Positions 7,392 to 14,644 are shown, counted from the stretch's first letter. The stretch: DNA of 18,476 bases from an uncultured Collinsella sp. (GCA_902476475.1 CABSDO010000036.1:1-18476); one strand, 5' to 3'. Notes: a model not told the origin generated them from the letters alone. A program made the numbers and translations.

Positions 7392-7541
7392 CGAAATCAT
7401 CCCTTCGTATCTTGAGCGAATCACTTGGATCGCAAACGATGTCTTTGGCATCATTATCACCCAAGGTGAGGACAAATACTCCTAGATGACGTATTTGCAA
7501 CACGCGAGGCGCTTTTCGATTGTTTGATGAGTGCGTCCGCG

Positions 7542-8564
7542 TTAGTTCGTTCCGCGGAAACCCTTGCCGACGATCTCGGAGCTGTCGACGATCGTGATGA
7601 AGGCACCCGGATCGACCTCGCGCGCATAACGGCGCAGCTGCACGGCCTCACGACGGCTCAGCACACTCATGATCACCGTCACGCACTTGCCCGAGAAGGC
7701 ACCGTAGCCGCGACTGATGGTCGCCGTACGGTTGAGATGCTTGACGATAAACTCCTCGACCTTAAGGGGCTCGGAACAAATGACCGTGCAGACCTTACGA
7801 AGGTGAATGCTCTCGATGGCCTTGTCGACCACAAGCGTCTTGGCAAACAGGCCGAGCACGCAATACAGACCGACACGCGGGCCATACAAAAAGGCCGCGA
7901 TGGTCACGATGCCGATATCGACCAGCAGCAGCGCGCGGCCAATCTCGAGCGTGGTGCGGCGTTTGAGGATCATGGCGAGGATGTCCGTGCCGCCCGTCGA
8001 GGCGCCGATATCAAAGACGATGGCGCTGCCGAGCGCCGGCAGAATCACGGCAAAGCACAGGTCGAGCCACATATCGCCCGTCATCGAGACATCGGTCGGA
8101 ATAAAGAGCTCAAACAGCGAAACATACGCGGACAGCGCAAACGAGGCGAAGACGCTCCACAGGATTGCCTTGCGCTCCAAAAAGATAAAGCCCAAGACGA
8201 CGAGAACCGCGTTGATAATCCACATAAAGACGCCGACGGGCAGGGTCGGGAACAGCGTGGACAGAATAACCGACACGCCCGAGGTGCCGCCAAAAGCAAA
8301 GTGATTAGGGGTTTTAAACGCAACGATGGCAAAGGCCGTAAGAATCAGGCCCAGATTGAGCTCGGCGAAAAAGCGCGGGAAGCCCGGCTCTTGGCTGCGC
8401 TTTTGACCGGCACGCTCGCCGCGCTCGATATCGGTGCGATCGACCACGCGCTCCATCGGCACCACGGGAGGACGATGTACCTCCTCGGCAGCACGCGATG
8501 CCGCCTCTGCCGCAGCGGCCTCAATCGCCCATGCCTGGCTTTCTGTTTCGTGCTCGTCAGCCAT
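7542..8564 (-). CDS. YitT family membrane protein (YitT_membrane + DUF2179)
   Basis: This is a 340-residue polytopic membrane protein of the widespread YitT/DUF161 family, of unsettled function. Residues 1 to about 65 form a charged Ala/Glu-rich extension. A membrane domain of five or so helices follows, with the family-typical glycine segment FAFGGTSGVSVIL and the FDIGASTGGTDILAMIL motif. A cytosolic DUF2179 domain from about residue 255 ends in GAFITIVDSSEIVGKGF, the normal C-terminus. The ATG is supported by GAGGGG eight bases upstream. It is monocistronic as far as seen: an asp23 terminator lies upstream and a 150-base gap follows before the next gene. The N-terminal extension is longer than in most Bacillus-type relatives. 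Confidence 0.92.
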   Translation of the reverse strand: MADEHETESQAWAIEAAAAEAASRAAEEVHRPPVVPMERVVDRTDIERGERAGQKRSQEPGFPRFFAELNLGLILTAFAIVAFKTPNHFAFGGTSGVSVILSTLFPTLPVGVFMWIINAVLVVLGFIFLERKAILWSVFASFALSAYVSLFELFIPTDVSMTGDMWLDLCFAVILPALGSAIVFDIGASTGGTDILAMILKRRTTLEIGRALLLVDIGIVTIAAFLYGPRVGLYCVLGLFAKTLVVDKAIESIHLRKVCTVICSEPLKVEEFIVKHLNRTATISRGYGAFSGKCVTVIMSVLSRREAVQLRRYAREVDPGAFITIVDSSEIVGKGFRGTN

Positions 8565-8653
8565 TACGGCAACCCCTCGTTAACAATTTGGAAACAATGC
8601 GCCCATTAGGGTAACGCGGAACGCGACGATTGCAACCCCTAGTTAGACGAGCG

Positions 8654-8676
8654 GTATGCCTACATCGGGGGCATAC
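8654..8676. other. Short perfect inverted repeat upstream of yitT-family gene
   Basis: GTATGCC (8654-8660) and GGCATAC (8670-8676) are separated by nine bases, between the asp23 terminator and the YitT-family start. It could be an operator or a small hairpin; no -10/-35 pair close by is convincing. Confidence 0.3.
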
Positions 8677-8718
8677 AAATAACGGCCGGCCGCACATACA
8701 TCCGTGCGACCGGCCGTT
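8671..8718 (-). terminator. Terminator of the amaP-DUF2273-asp23 operon
   Basis: Arms 8681-8695 and 8704-8718 pair over 15 bases (one G:U) around an 8-base loop. On the minus strand the stem is followed by TTATTTGTATG, a modest T-rich tail. It lies about 55 bases after the asp23 stop. Confidence 0.8.
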
Positions 8719-8720
8719 TG

Positions 8721-8773
8721 ACGTTTTCGCAGATAAAACCTGCCAAAATAAACCTGTCCCTTTTTGGCAGGTT
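8721..8773 (+). repeat. 53-base REP-like repeat, copy 1 (abuts asp23 stop)
   Basis: This element has 12-bp perfect arms AACCTGCCAAAA / TTTTGGCAGGTT (8737-8748, 8762-8773) enclosing a loop with CCTGTCCC, plus a conserved 16-base flank. It matches 13596-13648 in reverse orientation at 51 of 53 positions. Two bases of the asp23 TAA stop lie inside the right arm, so the element begins exactly at the end of the gene. Confidence 0.85.
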
Positions 8774-9293
8774 ACTCGTGCTGGTTGGTGCGGTGCTCGT
8801 ACTCCTCGGGGGTGATGACATCCTCGATGCGCAGGTTGACGCCTGCCACCTCAAGGCCGGTCATCGCAGCCAGACGCTCGGTCACGCGCGCCTTAACGTC
8901 GTCGAAAATCGCGGGTGCATAGGCGCCGTACTCGATAATGACGGAAATGTTGACGACCACGCGGTTGTCATCGGTGACCTCGACCGTCACGCCCTTGGTC
9001 AGGTTCTCGGCACCAAACTGCTCCTGTACAAAGTGCATGAGGTTGCCCTTCATGCCCAGGACGTGCGGCACCTCACGGGTGGCCATGGCGACGATCTTCT
9101 CGATCACACCGTTAGAATAGGTCAGCGAGTCCTCGGACTCGTCTGTTTCCTCATCATCCTCGTCCGCATCGTCGGCGGACTCGGCCTCGACGAGTGCCTC
9201 GTCCTCGAGCGTTACGTCCTCGGCCTCGGCGGCGACGGTCTCGTCTGCCTCGAGCTCGGTATCGGCCACATCGACCTTCGTGTTAAAAGCCAT
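8772..9293 (-). CDS. Asp23/Gls24 family envelope stress protein
   Basis: The product has 173 residues. Residues 1-57 are very acidic and low in complexity (Glu/Asp/Ala rich). The Asp23 domain follows: SLTYSNGVIEKIVAMATREV, then GVTVEVTDDNRVVVNISVIIEYG and VNLRIEDVITPEE, all typical of the family. In Firmicutes, Asp23 is a membrane-associated protein anchored through AmaP, and its loss induces the cell-wall stress response. The start is supported by AAGGAGGAACC. It is the third gene of the amaP operon, 44 bases after the DUF2273 gene. It ends inside a REP-like element, followed by a strong terminator. The acidic extension is longer than in classical Asp23. Confidence 0.93.
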   Translation of the reverse strand: MAFNTKVDVADTELEADETVAAEAEDVTLEDEALVEAESADDADEDDEETDESEDSLTYSNGVIEKIVAMATREVPHVLGMKGNLMHFVQEQFGAENLTKGVTVEVTDDNRVVVNISVIIEYGAYAPAIFDDVKARVTERLAAMTGLEVAGVNLRIEDVITPEEYEHRTNQHE

Positions 9294-9337
9294 GGTTCCT
9301 CCTTATGCCCACCGCACACGCGGCGGTCGAATACATG

Positions 9338-9715
9338 CTAGCGGCCGCTAAACAGACGGCCGAAGAAGTTGACGATCCCGTTCTCGCCGTCGCGGATCTG
9401 GCCAATCACGGCGCCGATCAGCACAAAGAAAGCGATGACGAGCGTATCCCACAGGCCGAGCGTGAGCACCAGCACGGCGAGCACAAAACCAGCGACGGCT
9501 CCGAGCGTGGTGTTGGGATGACGGACGGCATAGCTCCAGATGGCTGCCCCCGTACCCTTGATGAGACCCATGGCCTCATCAAAATCGTCGGCAACCGCGT
9601 CATGCGACTCGGTGCCCTCTACCTTGGAATCGACGACCTCGCCTGCCGGCGCGGCGCTCTGATCGATAGTCAGGCGCGGCGTGCGGGCGGTCTTGTCTTG
9701 ATTGGTATCACTCAC
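9338..9715 (-). CDS. DUF2273 family small membrane protein
   Basis: This 125-residue protein has a hydrophilic N-terminal half and two membrane helices near residues 70-87 and 89-106 (LGAVAGFVLAVLVLTLGLWD and TLVIAFFVLIGAVIGQI). It ends DGENGIVNFFGRLFSGR, like DUF2273 proteins that accompany Asp23 and AmaP. I place the start at a GTG (9713-9715) because GGAGG lies six bases upstream. The GTG lies eight bases inside the 3' end of amaP, implying translational coupling. The open frame continues upstream to an ATG at 9928, but that part is only an out-of-frame reading of amaP. Its job is unproven, probably part of the Asp23 membrane complex. Confidence 0.88.
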   Translation of the reverse strand: MSDTNQDKTARTPRLTIDQSAAPAGEVVDSKVEGTESHDAVADDFDEAMGLIKGTGAAIWSYAVRHPNTTLGAVAGFVLAVLVLTLGLWDTLVIAFFVLIGAVIGQIRDGENGIVNFFGRLFSGR

Positions 9716-10253
9716 CGGAAACCTCCACGGTCTGGACGGTAGTCTTGGACGGCAAAAAACGGACGCGCGCGGTCGTACCCGGCGTGCCGAGCATGGTGTC
9801 GCAAGCTTCCTCGATGCGCTGTTGCATCGCGGTAGCCAGAGATGCCACGTCCTTATCGTCAAGCGCGATAGCCTCGACCTTAAATCGAACGTGCGAATCG
9901 TCGGAGCCTTGGACGCGGGCCTCAACATGCTCGACCATCACGCGGTCGTCGCGCTCGGCAGCAGTCCTGGCACACGAAGAAAGCGCCGCGAGCGTGACCT
10001 CGATATTGCGCTCCCCCGCCGGATGCACGCAGGACGGCTCGCGACGAGCAAACATCAGGCGGAAGAAGCTTACCAGCACGCCGATCGCCACGACGCCGGC
10101 ACACGCCGTGACGACGATGCGCGGCATGGGGTCGCGCATCAGCAGCATAAAGCGATACGTATACGGCCCCCAAAACTGGCAGACAAGCGTACCCAGCGCC
10201 ACGATGGTGGCGGCAAGATACACGATCGCTAGGGCTCGTTTGAGTACGCGCAC
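9708..10253 (-). CDS. amaP: Alkaline shock response membrane anchor protein AmaP
   Basis: This 181-residue protein has two N-terminal membrane helices (about 7-25 and 44-67) and a soluble C-terminal domain with an Asp23-like look (NIEVTLAALSSCARTAA ... VRFKVEAIALDDKDVASLATAMQQRI). AmaP family members tether Asp23 to the cytoplasmic membrane. The start is a GTG with AAGGGAG six bases upstream. It is the first gene of a three-gene operon and its 3' end overlaps the DUF2273 start. A perfect TATAAT lies about 50 bases upstream, directly behind the yebC terminator. Assignment rests on topology, domain character and its two neighbours. Confidence 0.88.
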   Translation of the reverse strand: MRVLKRALAIVYLAATIVALGTLVCQFWGPYTYRFMLLMRDPMPRIVVTACAGVVAIGVLVSFFRLMFARREPSCVHPAGERNIEVTLAALSSCARTAAERDDRVMVEHVEARVQGSDDSHVRFKVEAIALDDKDVASLATAMQQRIEEACDTMLGTPGTTARVRFLPSKTTVQTVEVSGE

Positions 10254-10302
10254 GCGGCGCTCCCTTCAAATCTCGGCTCTCGAAATACAAAACGGTTCGC
10301 AT

Positions 10303-10350
10303 CATTATAAAAGAGCCGGGTCCGGTGCTCTACGCACGCGGATCCGGCTC
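10303..10350 (-). terminator. Intrinsic terminator of yebC
   Basis: Arms 10313-10324 and 10339-10350 pair over 12 bases with one G:U. On the minus strand the stem runs directly into TTTTATAAT. It sits 70 bases after the yebC stop and isolates yebC from the amaP operon. Confidence 0.85.
10304..10309 (-). promoter_or_regulatory. Consensus -10 box (TATAAT) for the amaP operon
   Basis: A perfect TATAAT lies within the T-rich tail of the yebC terminator, about 50 bases before the amaP GTG. At 17-base spacing the -35 would be TAGAGC, a weak match falling within the loop of the terminator hairpin. Terminator and promoter therefore appear to overlap. Confidence 0.45.
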
Positions 10351-10419
10351 ATCTATTCCACGAGGCTTGCATGCTCGCTTCATTATGCCCAGATATGCAC
10401 GGCTTAACCCGTGTGGGCG

Positions 10420-11226
10420 CTACTCCTCCTCGAGGGCAGCGATGACCTCGTCGGTCATGTCCATGGTGCTGTAAACATCCTGGACGTCGTCGAGCTCCTC
10501 AAGACGGTCGATGAGGCGCTGAACCTTCTTGGCGTCGGCGCCGGAGACCTCGGTCGGGGTGGTCGGGACCATGGTGGTCTCGGAACCCTTGACCTGGACG
10601 CCCTGCTCCTCGAGCGCCTTGGAGACAGCCATGACCTCGTTGGCAGTAGTCCAGACGATCCACTCCTCGCCGGCGTCCTCGTAGTCCTCGCCACCGGCCT
10701 CGGCGATGGCCATCATGAACTCATCCTCGTCACCGGCAGCACCGTTGGCGATCATGGTCTCCTTCTTGGCGTTCTCGTCCAGGATCTCCTTGGCGACGAC
10801 GATCTGGCCCTTGCGCTCAAACTGGAAGGCGACGGAGCCGGAGGTGCCCAGGTTGCCACCAGCGTGGGAGAAGGCGGAACGGACATCAGCGGCGGTACGG
10901 TTGCGGTTGTCGGTCAGGCAGTCGACGTAGACGGCGACACCGGCGGGACCGTAGCCCTCGTACACGATGTTCTCGTAGACGGCGGCATCGGCACCCGAAC
11001 CAAAAGCCTTGTCGATAGCGGACTTGATCTTGTCCTTAGGCATGGACTGAGCCTTGGCCTTGGCAACGGCAGCGGCGAGGCTGGCGTTGTTCTCGGGCAG
11101 CGGGTCACCGCCGAGACGGGCAGCAACGGTGATGTTGCGGCTGAGCTTGGAGAAGAGGGCGGAACGCTTGGCGTCCTGCGCGCCCTTACGATGCTTGGTT
11201 GTGGCCCACTTAGAGTGTCCGGACAT
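10420..11226 (-). CDS. yebC: YebC/PmpR family protein
   Basis: The 268-residue protein starts MSGHSKWATTKHRKGAQDAKR, the near-invariant YebC opening. It continues with NASLAAAVAKAKAQSMPKDKI, YEGYGPAGVAVYVDCLTDNRNRTA and GGNLGTSGSVAFQFERKG, all family hallmarks. YebC proteins were long called transcriptional regulators; recent work assigns some a translation-factor role at proline-rich stretches. At 268 residues it is a little longer than the usual 240-250, owing to acidic insertions around residues 150-180 (DENAKKETMIANGAAGDEDE, GGEDYEDAGEEW). TAGGAG lies seven bases before the ATG. It is monocistronic, with its own terminator; the gap upstream is AT-rich and holds a REP-like element. Confidence 0.97.
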   Translation of the reverse strand: MSGHSKWATTKHRKGAQDAKRSALFSKLSRNITVAARLGGDPLPENNASLAAAVAKAKAQSMPKDKIKSAIDKAFGSGADAAVYENIVYEGYGPAGVAVYVDCLTDNRNRTAADVRSAFSHAGGNLGTSGSVAFQFERKGQIVVAKEILDENAKKETMIANGAAGDEDEFMMAIAEAGGEDYEDAGEEWIVWTTANEVMAVSKALEEQGVQVKGSETTMVPTTPTEVSGADAKKVQRLIDRLEELDDVQDVYSTMDMTDEVIAALEEE

Positions 11227-11356
11227 ACGTGTCTCCTATCGGTTTCGACCTAAAGCCCAGCGCAGATGCTCGGGCAATATAAACAAACGTCGTTATGATA
11301 TACCTACTGGCCTGCGAGATAAACCCCAAAATGAAGGCGTCGTGATGATGGCCCCT

Positions 11357-11389
11357 TTGGTGCAAAGAAACCTGACCCCAATACACCAA
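11357..11389 (-). repeat. REP-like palindrome with GGGGTCAGG core, abutting a stop codon
   Basis: TTGGTG (11357-11362) and CACCAA (11384-11389) enclose a loop that reads TTGGGGTCAGGTTTCTTTG on the minus strand. It begins one base after the TAG of the DUF6020-like gene. The same layout and a related core recur at 8721, 13596 and 13679. In the rest of 11227-11390 I see only an AT-rich stretch likely to hold the yebC promoter. Confidence 0.55.
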
Positions 11390-11390
11390 G

Positions 11391-13574
11391 CTAGAACCAG
11401 AGGAAGTCGCTACGGGTGACGGTGGCGCCGATGGCGAAGGGCATGCAGGCGATGACCGGATACAGGTAGCGCATGTAGGTCGAGCCGTTACATGGACCGA
11501 TCAGGCACACGGCGAGCACGCCCAACAGCGGCACCCAGATCGCCAGCGCACGCCATGAATGACGACGCAGCAGGTAGACCACCACGGCGATCATGATCCA
11601 CACATAGGTGGCCGAGCTCATGGTGAGCGAAATAAACGGGATGCGCTGCACCGCCACACGGTACAGATTGATCAGGTGGTCGCACCAGCGCACCATGTTG
11701 CTGTCAACCGGATGGAAGTCGAAGTACTTGAGGTTGTCGGGGCGCGCCATAATCTCGGCGCTACGCGCTGTGCTGTAGACCCAGGCATCGCGCGCGCTCG
11801 GATAAAAATAACCATAGTAGTTATTGATAAGCGCCGAAATATAGCACTCGGGATCCTTCTTAAACATCTGGGCCCATACCTCAAAATAGGCATCGATGTC
11901 CTCCTGCGAGGCGTACTCGTCAAAGCAGTTCTTGACGGCATCGGACTTGTCGGGGTTGTAGCGGCGGCCCAGGTTCTCGTACTTGAGTACGCGATCGATC
12001 ACGGCACGCTCTTCGTCGGTCACCGAACCGTCGCAAGGAGCCTCCACGATGGTGCCGTCCTCCTTAACCGTAGGGTTGACGCCCGAGTTGAGACCGTCGT
12101 GCTTTTGGACGAAACGAGCCGTCTGCTGGAACGGAATCGAGAGGATTTCGCGCTTGGAACCAGGCGTGATATCGTGCGCCGGCATAAAGACCTTGGTGAA
12201 GTACATATTAGAGGCAAGGCAGAGCGCGAGCACCGCGAGAACGCCAACCCAGCGGAAACGCGGGATGGCGCCCGAAGGCGCAGCACCAGTCTGCTTGGCT
12301 GCACGACGAGCCACATGCACGTCCCATACGCAAAACGCCGCCGCGATTACGCATGCCGCCAGGGGAAACACCAGGCCGCCGTTGCGCAGAAACGTGGAAC
12401 CCATGGCGCCCAGAGCGAGCAGCAGCCAGTCGTGGCGCGCAAAGAGCACGGGCCTCTGTTCGCCCGCACGCTCGACATTGGCATCGCGACGGGGCAGGCC
12501 GCAGGCCACGAGCTTCACGGTCTGCACCAACAGCACTAAAAACGCGTCGGCAAAGAGCACGTCTTTGGTGAGCAACGCCGCATAGTTAGAGAACATCGGC
12601 ATAAACGCAAAGAACAGCAGGATCGCACCGCGAACCGGCAGGCTCACGCCCAGTTTGCGCAGCGACGAAATGGAATAGGCCATGCAGGCGGCCGTGATGA
12701 CAAATTGAGCGCAGGTATAGATGATGAGGCCCGCGTTAGCGCTGTTGAACAGTGAAAGCCCCAGCTGGACGCACGAACCGATGATAGCCGTGTGCACCAC
12801 GGGGTGATGTCCGTTGAGCAACACATTGGGATTGAGCAGACGCAGGTAGTCACTCGTGCCGTTGGGGTAGTTGAACCACTGGCGAATCTGCGCACCCGTA
12901 TCTCCCATAAAAAGACCGGGCAGCGAAGCGATGAGCGTGGGCGCCCAGGCGATCATAAGCACCAGGAAGGGCCCGGCAAAGGGATGGGCCGAGAGCACGG
13001 CGTGAGTCACACGCCATACGCGGCCAAAGTGCGCTTCGGAAAACGGAATGCGCCGAGAGCTCAGCCAATCTAGACACTCAAAGGCAAGGTAGAAGGCAAC
13101 GACCGCCAAGAGCATCCAGCCCGCGCCGCCAATCCAGGCGCAGATGATGCGGGCTTTGTCGCCAAGGACAATCTCGGCCGAGTCGGTGAGATCGTAGCTG
13201 CGGCCGAACACCATGCAGATGGCGAAGAACAGCGACGGCAGAATGATCGATGGACGCCAGGTGTCGCCACGGCCAAAGAACACGTAGCGAAACGGCAAGG
13301 TGAGCAGGCAGGCAAGTGCAAGCAACATGACCGCGTCGGTATGGCCGGCAAACGAGAGGAGCACCTCGTAGCACACGTACAGCATGCCCGAGGCTTTGGG
13401 GTCAATCGCCAAGACTGCGTTGCTCGACACCGGGGCGGGATCGATGGAAAACGCCGTGGTCGCCAACAGCGCGAGCAAAAATGCGATGAGCGTCTGCTTG
13501 GCGGGGTAGCGCTTAAACCAGACGATGCGGGCAGCGTCGCGCGCAGCCGTTGTGGAGAGATCGGAATCCTTCAC
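11391..13574 (-). CDS. Large polytopic membrane protein, DUF6020-like (possible GT-C type glycosyltransferase)
   Basis: This 727-residue integral membrane protein has about 12-14 hydrophobic segments (for example TLIAFLLALLATTAFSI near residue 29, and ALAIWVPLLGVLAVCLIG near the C-terminus). One loop reads PGLFMGDTGAQIRQWFNYPN, an acidic motif after an early helix, as in GT-C glycosyltransferases. A large extracytoplasmic region follows LSIPFQQTARFVQKHDG, and late in the protein comes TYMRYLYPVIACMPFAIG. The pattern recalls DUF6020 proteins from Collinsella and bifidobacteria, by recollection. It may build envelope glycans; no function is proven. The start is GTG with only a weak upstream AAAGG, so the start is less certain than most. 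It lies between yebC and lgt and is bounded at both ends by REP-like elements. Confidence 0.75.
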   Translation of the reverse strand: MKDSDLSTTAARDAARIVWFKRYPAKQTLIAFLLALLATTAFSIDPAPVSSNAVLAIDPKASGMLYVCYEVLLSFAGHTDAVMLLALACLLTLPFRYVFFGRGDTWRPSIILPSLFFAICMVFGRSYDLTDSAEIVLGDKARIICAWIGGAGWMLLAVVAFYLAFECLDWLSSRRIPFSEAHFGRVWRVTHAVLSAHPFAGPFLVLMIAWAPTLIASLPGLFMGDTGAQIRQWFNYPNGTSDYLRLLNPNVLLNGHHPVVHTAIIGSCVQLGLSLFNSANAGLIIYTCAQFVITAACMAYSISSLRKLGVSLPVRGAILLFFAFMPMFSNYAALLTKDVLFADAFLVLLVQTVKLVACGLPRRDANVERAGEQRPVLFARHDWLLLALGAMGSTFLRNGGLVFPLAACVIAAAFCVWDVHVARRAAKQTGAAPSGAIPRFRWVGVLAVLALCLASNMYFTKVFMPAHDITPGSKREILSIPFQQTARFVQKHDGLNSGVNPTVKEDGTIVEAPCDGSVTDEERAVIDRVLKYENLGRRYNPDKSDAVKNCFDEYASQEDIDAYFEVWAQMFKKDPECYISALINNYYGYFYPSARDAWVYSTARSAEIMARPDNLKYFDFHPVDSNMVRWCDHLINLYRVAVQRIPFISLTMSSATYVWIMIAVVVYLLRRHSWRALAIWVPLLGVLAVCLIGPCNGSTYMRYLYPVIACMPFAIGATVTRSDFLWF

Positions 13575-13595
13575 AGTCCAAAGAGCCTTTCTAGA

Positions 13596-13648
13596 AACCT
13601 GCCAAAAAGGGACAGGTTTATTTTGGCAGGTTTTATCTGGGGAAACGT
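13596..13648 (-). repeat. 53-base REP-like repeat, copy 2
   Basis: On the minus strand this matches the element at 8721-8773 at 51 of 53 positions; the two differences are in the flank, not the hairpin. Arms 13595-13607 and 13621-13633 pair perfectly over 13 bases, and the loop carries GGGACAGG on the plus strand. It starts 21 bases upstream of the DUF6020-like GTG. Confidence 0.85.
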
Positions 13649-13678
13649 TACGGTTCTGTCATCGTTGCCCAGCGAATC

Positions 13679-13707
13679 ACCACAAAGGTGCCTGTCCCCT
13701 TTGTGGT
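13679..13707 (-). repeat. REP-like palindrome, CCTGTCCC core, just after lgt stop
   Basis: ACCACAAAGG (13679-13688) and CCTTTGTGGT (13698-13707) form a perfect 10-bp stem around TGCCTGTCC. It begins two bases after the lgt TAA and sits 30 bases from the second 53-base repeat, making a tandem pair between lgt and the DUF6020-like gene. Its arms differ from those of the 53-base element but the core is shared. Confidence 0.75.
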
Positions 13708-13709
13708 AG

Positions 13710-14531
13710 TTAGGCGTCGAGGTAGATGCGCTGGGGCCGGTTGCGGCGACGAGCAAAGATGATGAGCGCCAGGCCCGCGATTACGAGCGGCAGGCTCAGC
13801 AGCTGGCCCATGGTGATGACGCCGCCAAGCAGATAGCCCAGCTGGGCATCGGGCACGCGCACAAACTCAATGAGGAAGCGGACGATGCCGTAACCCATCA
13901 CAAACACGCCCATAAACGTGCCTTGGGGCAGTAGCGGCTTTTTGCGGCTGAGCACCTGCAGAATGCAAAAGAGCACGATGCCCTCAAGAAATGCCTCGTA
14001 GAGCTGGGAGGGGTGACGCGGCATATCGCCCGCGGTGCCACCGAAGACCACGCCCCAGGGCAGATCGGTCGGCTTGCCCCACAGCTCACCGTTGACAAAG
14101 TTGGCACAACGGCCCAAGCACAAGGCCAGCGGCGCGCCTATGACGGCAAGGTCTGCCAAAGTCCAGGCATCGAGCTTATACATGCGGCACACGAGCACGC
14201 CGCCGATGATGCCGCCCACCAGGCCGCCATGGAAACTCATGCCGCCCTCGTTGGTGGCAAAGATCTCGAGCGGATGCGCCCAGTAGTAGCCGTCGCCGTA
14301 AAAGATGACATAGAACAGGCGGGCGCCAATGATAAGGCCAAAGACCACGCCGACCACGACACTCGTCAGGTCGTCGACCGTAATGTCAAAACCCCAACGG
14401 CGCTGCGTGCGGTACATGACGACCGCCGTGAGCAGGGCGCCGACCACGTAGGCCAGGCCGTACCAGTAGATGGTGATGGGGCCCGCCGAGATCGCGACAG
14501 GATCAAGCATATGGTAGAAGTCGTTGAGCAT
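13710..14531 (-). CDS. lgt: Phosphatidylglycerol--prolipoprotein diacylglyceryl transferase
   Basis: Lgt moves a diacylglyceryl group from phosphatidylglycerol to the lipobox cysteine of prolipoproteins, the first step of lipoprotein maturation, in the cytoplasmic membrane. The 273-residue length fits. Visible are ISAGPITIYWYGLAY near the N-terminus, GGMSFHGGLVGG with the key His101, the signature GRCANFVNGELWG (Arg141, Asn144, Asn147, Glu149), HPSQLYEAFLEG, and GYGIVRFLIEFVRVPD with the late Arg/Glu. Seven membrane segments are plausible. The ATG at 14531 is preceded by GGAGG at six bases; a longer frame to 14591 has no such support. It lies downstream of the Nfu gene, separated by a hairpin. 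Confidence 0.97.
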   Translation of the reverse strand: MLNDFYHMLDPVAISAGPITIYWYGLAYVVGALLTAVVMYRTQRRWGFDITVDDLTSVVVGVVFGLIIGARLFYVIFYGDGYYWAHPLEIFATNEGGMSFHGGLVGGIIGGVLVCRMYKLDAWTLADLAVIGAPLALCLGRCANFVNGELWGKPTDLPWGVVFGGTAGDMPRHPSQLYEAFLEGIVLFCILQVLSRKKPLLPQGTFMGVFVMGYGIVRFLIEFVRVPDAQLGYLLGGVITMGQLLSLPLVIAGLALIIFARRRNRPQRIYLDA

Positions 14532-14555
14532 GTCGACCCTCCTGCTCCCTACATA

Positions 14556-14595
14556 CAAATGCGGCCGCGGGCCTTGCGCTCGCAGCCGCATATTT
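14556..14595 (-). terminator. Hairpin between nfu and lgt, probable nfu terminator or lgt leader
   Basis: ATGCGGC (14559-14565) pairs with GCCGCAT (14585-14591), extended by CAAAT/ATTTG with a bulge. On the minus strand it is followed by TTTGTATG, the same tail seen at the asp23 terminator. It begins about 45 bases after the nfu stop and ends 25 bases before the lgt start. Confidence 0.55.
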
Positions 14596-14614
14596 GGGCG
14601 TAACGTCTATGCGG

Positions 14615-14644
14615 AGTATACCGTCCGCAGCTTTCGCATCTTAA
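14615..14644 (-). promoter_or_regulatory. Candidate lgt promoter
   Basis: On the minus strand TTAAGA (14639-14644), an 18-base spacer and TATACT (14615-14620) form a plausible promoter that overlaps the nfu stop codon. TGCGGA and TCCGCA flank the -10 box as a 6-bp inverted repeat (14610-14629). If it is used, the hairpin at 14556-14595 lies in the lgt leader. Confidence 0.35.

Noticed and set aside
7473..7497. CAAATAC/GTATTTG inverted repeat after the YitT gene as a terminator
   Set aside because: The stem is short and AT-rich and lacks a tail; it may be a site, but nothing supports a specific role.
9716..9928. Upstream extension of the DUF2273 frame
   Set aside because: It is an alternative reading of amaP; the GTG at 9715 has a well-placed GGAGG.
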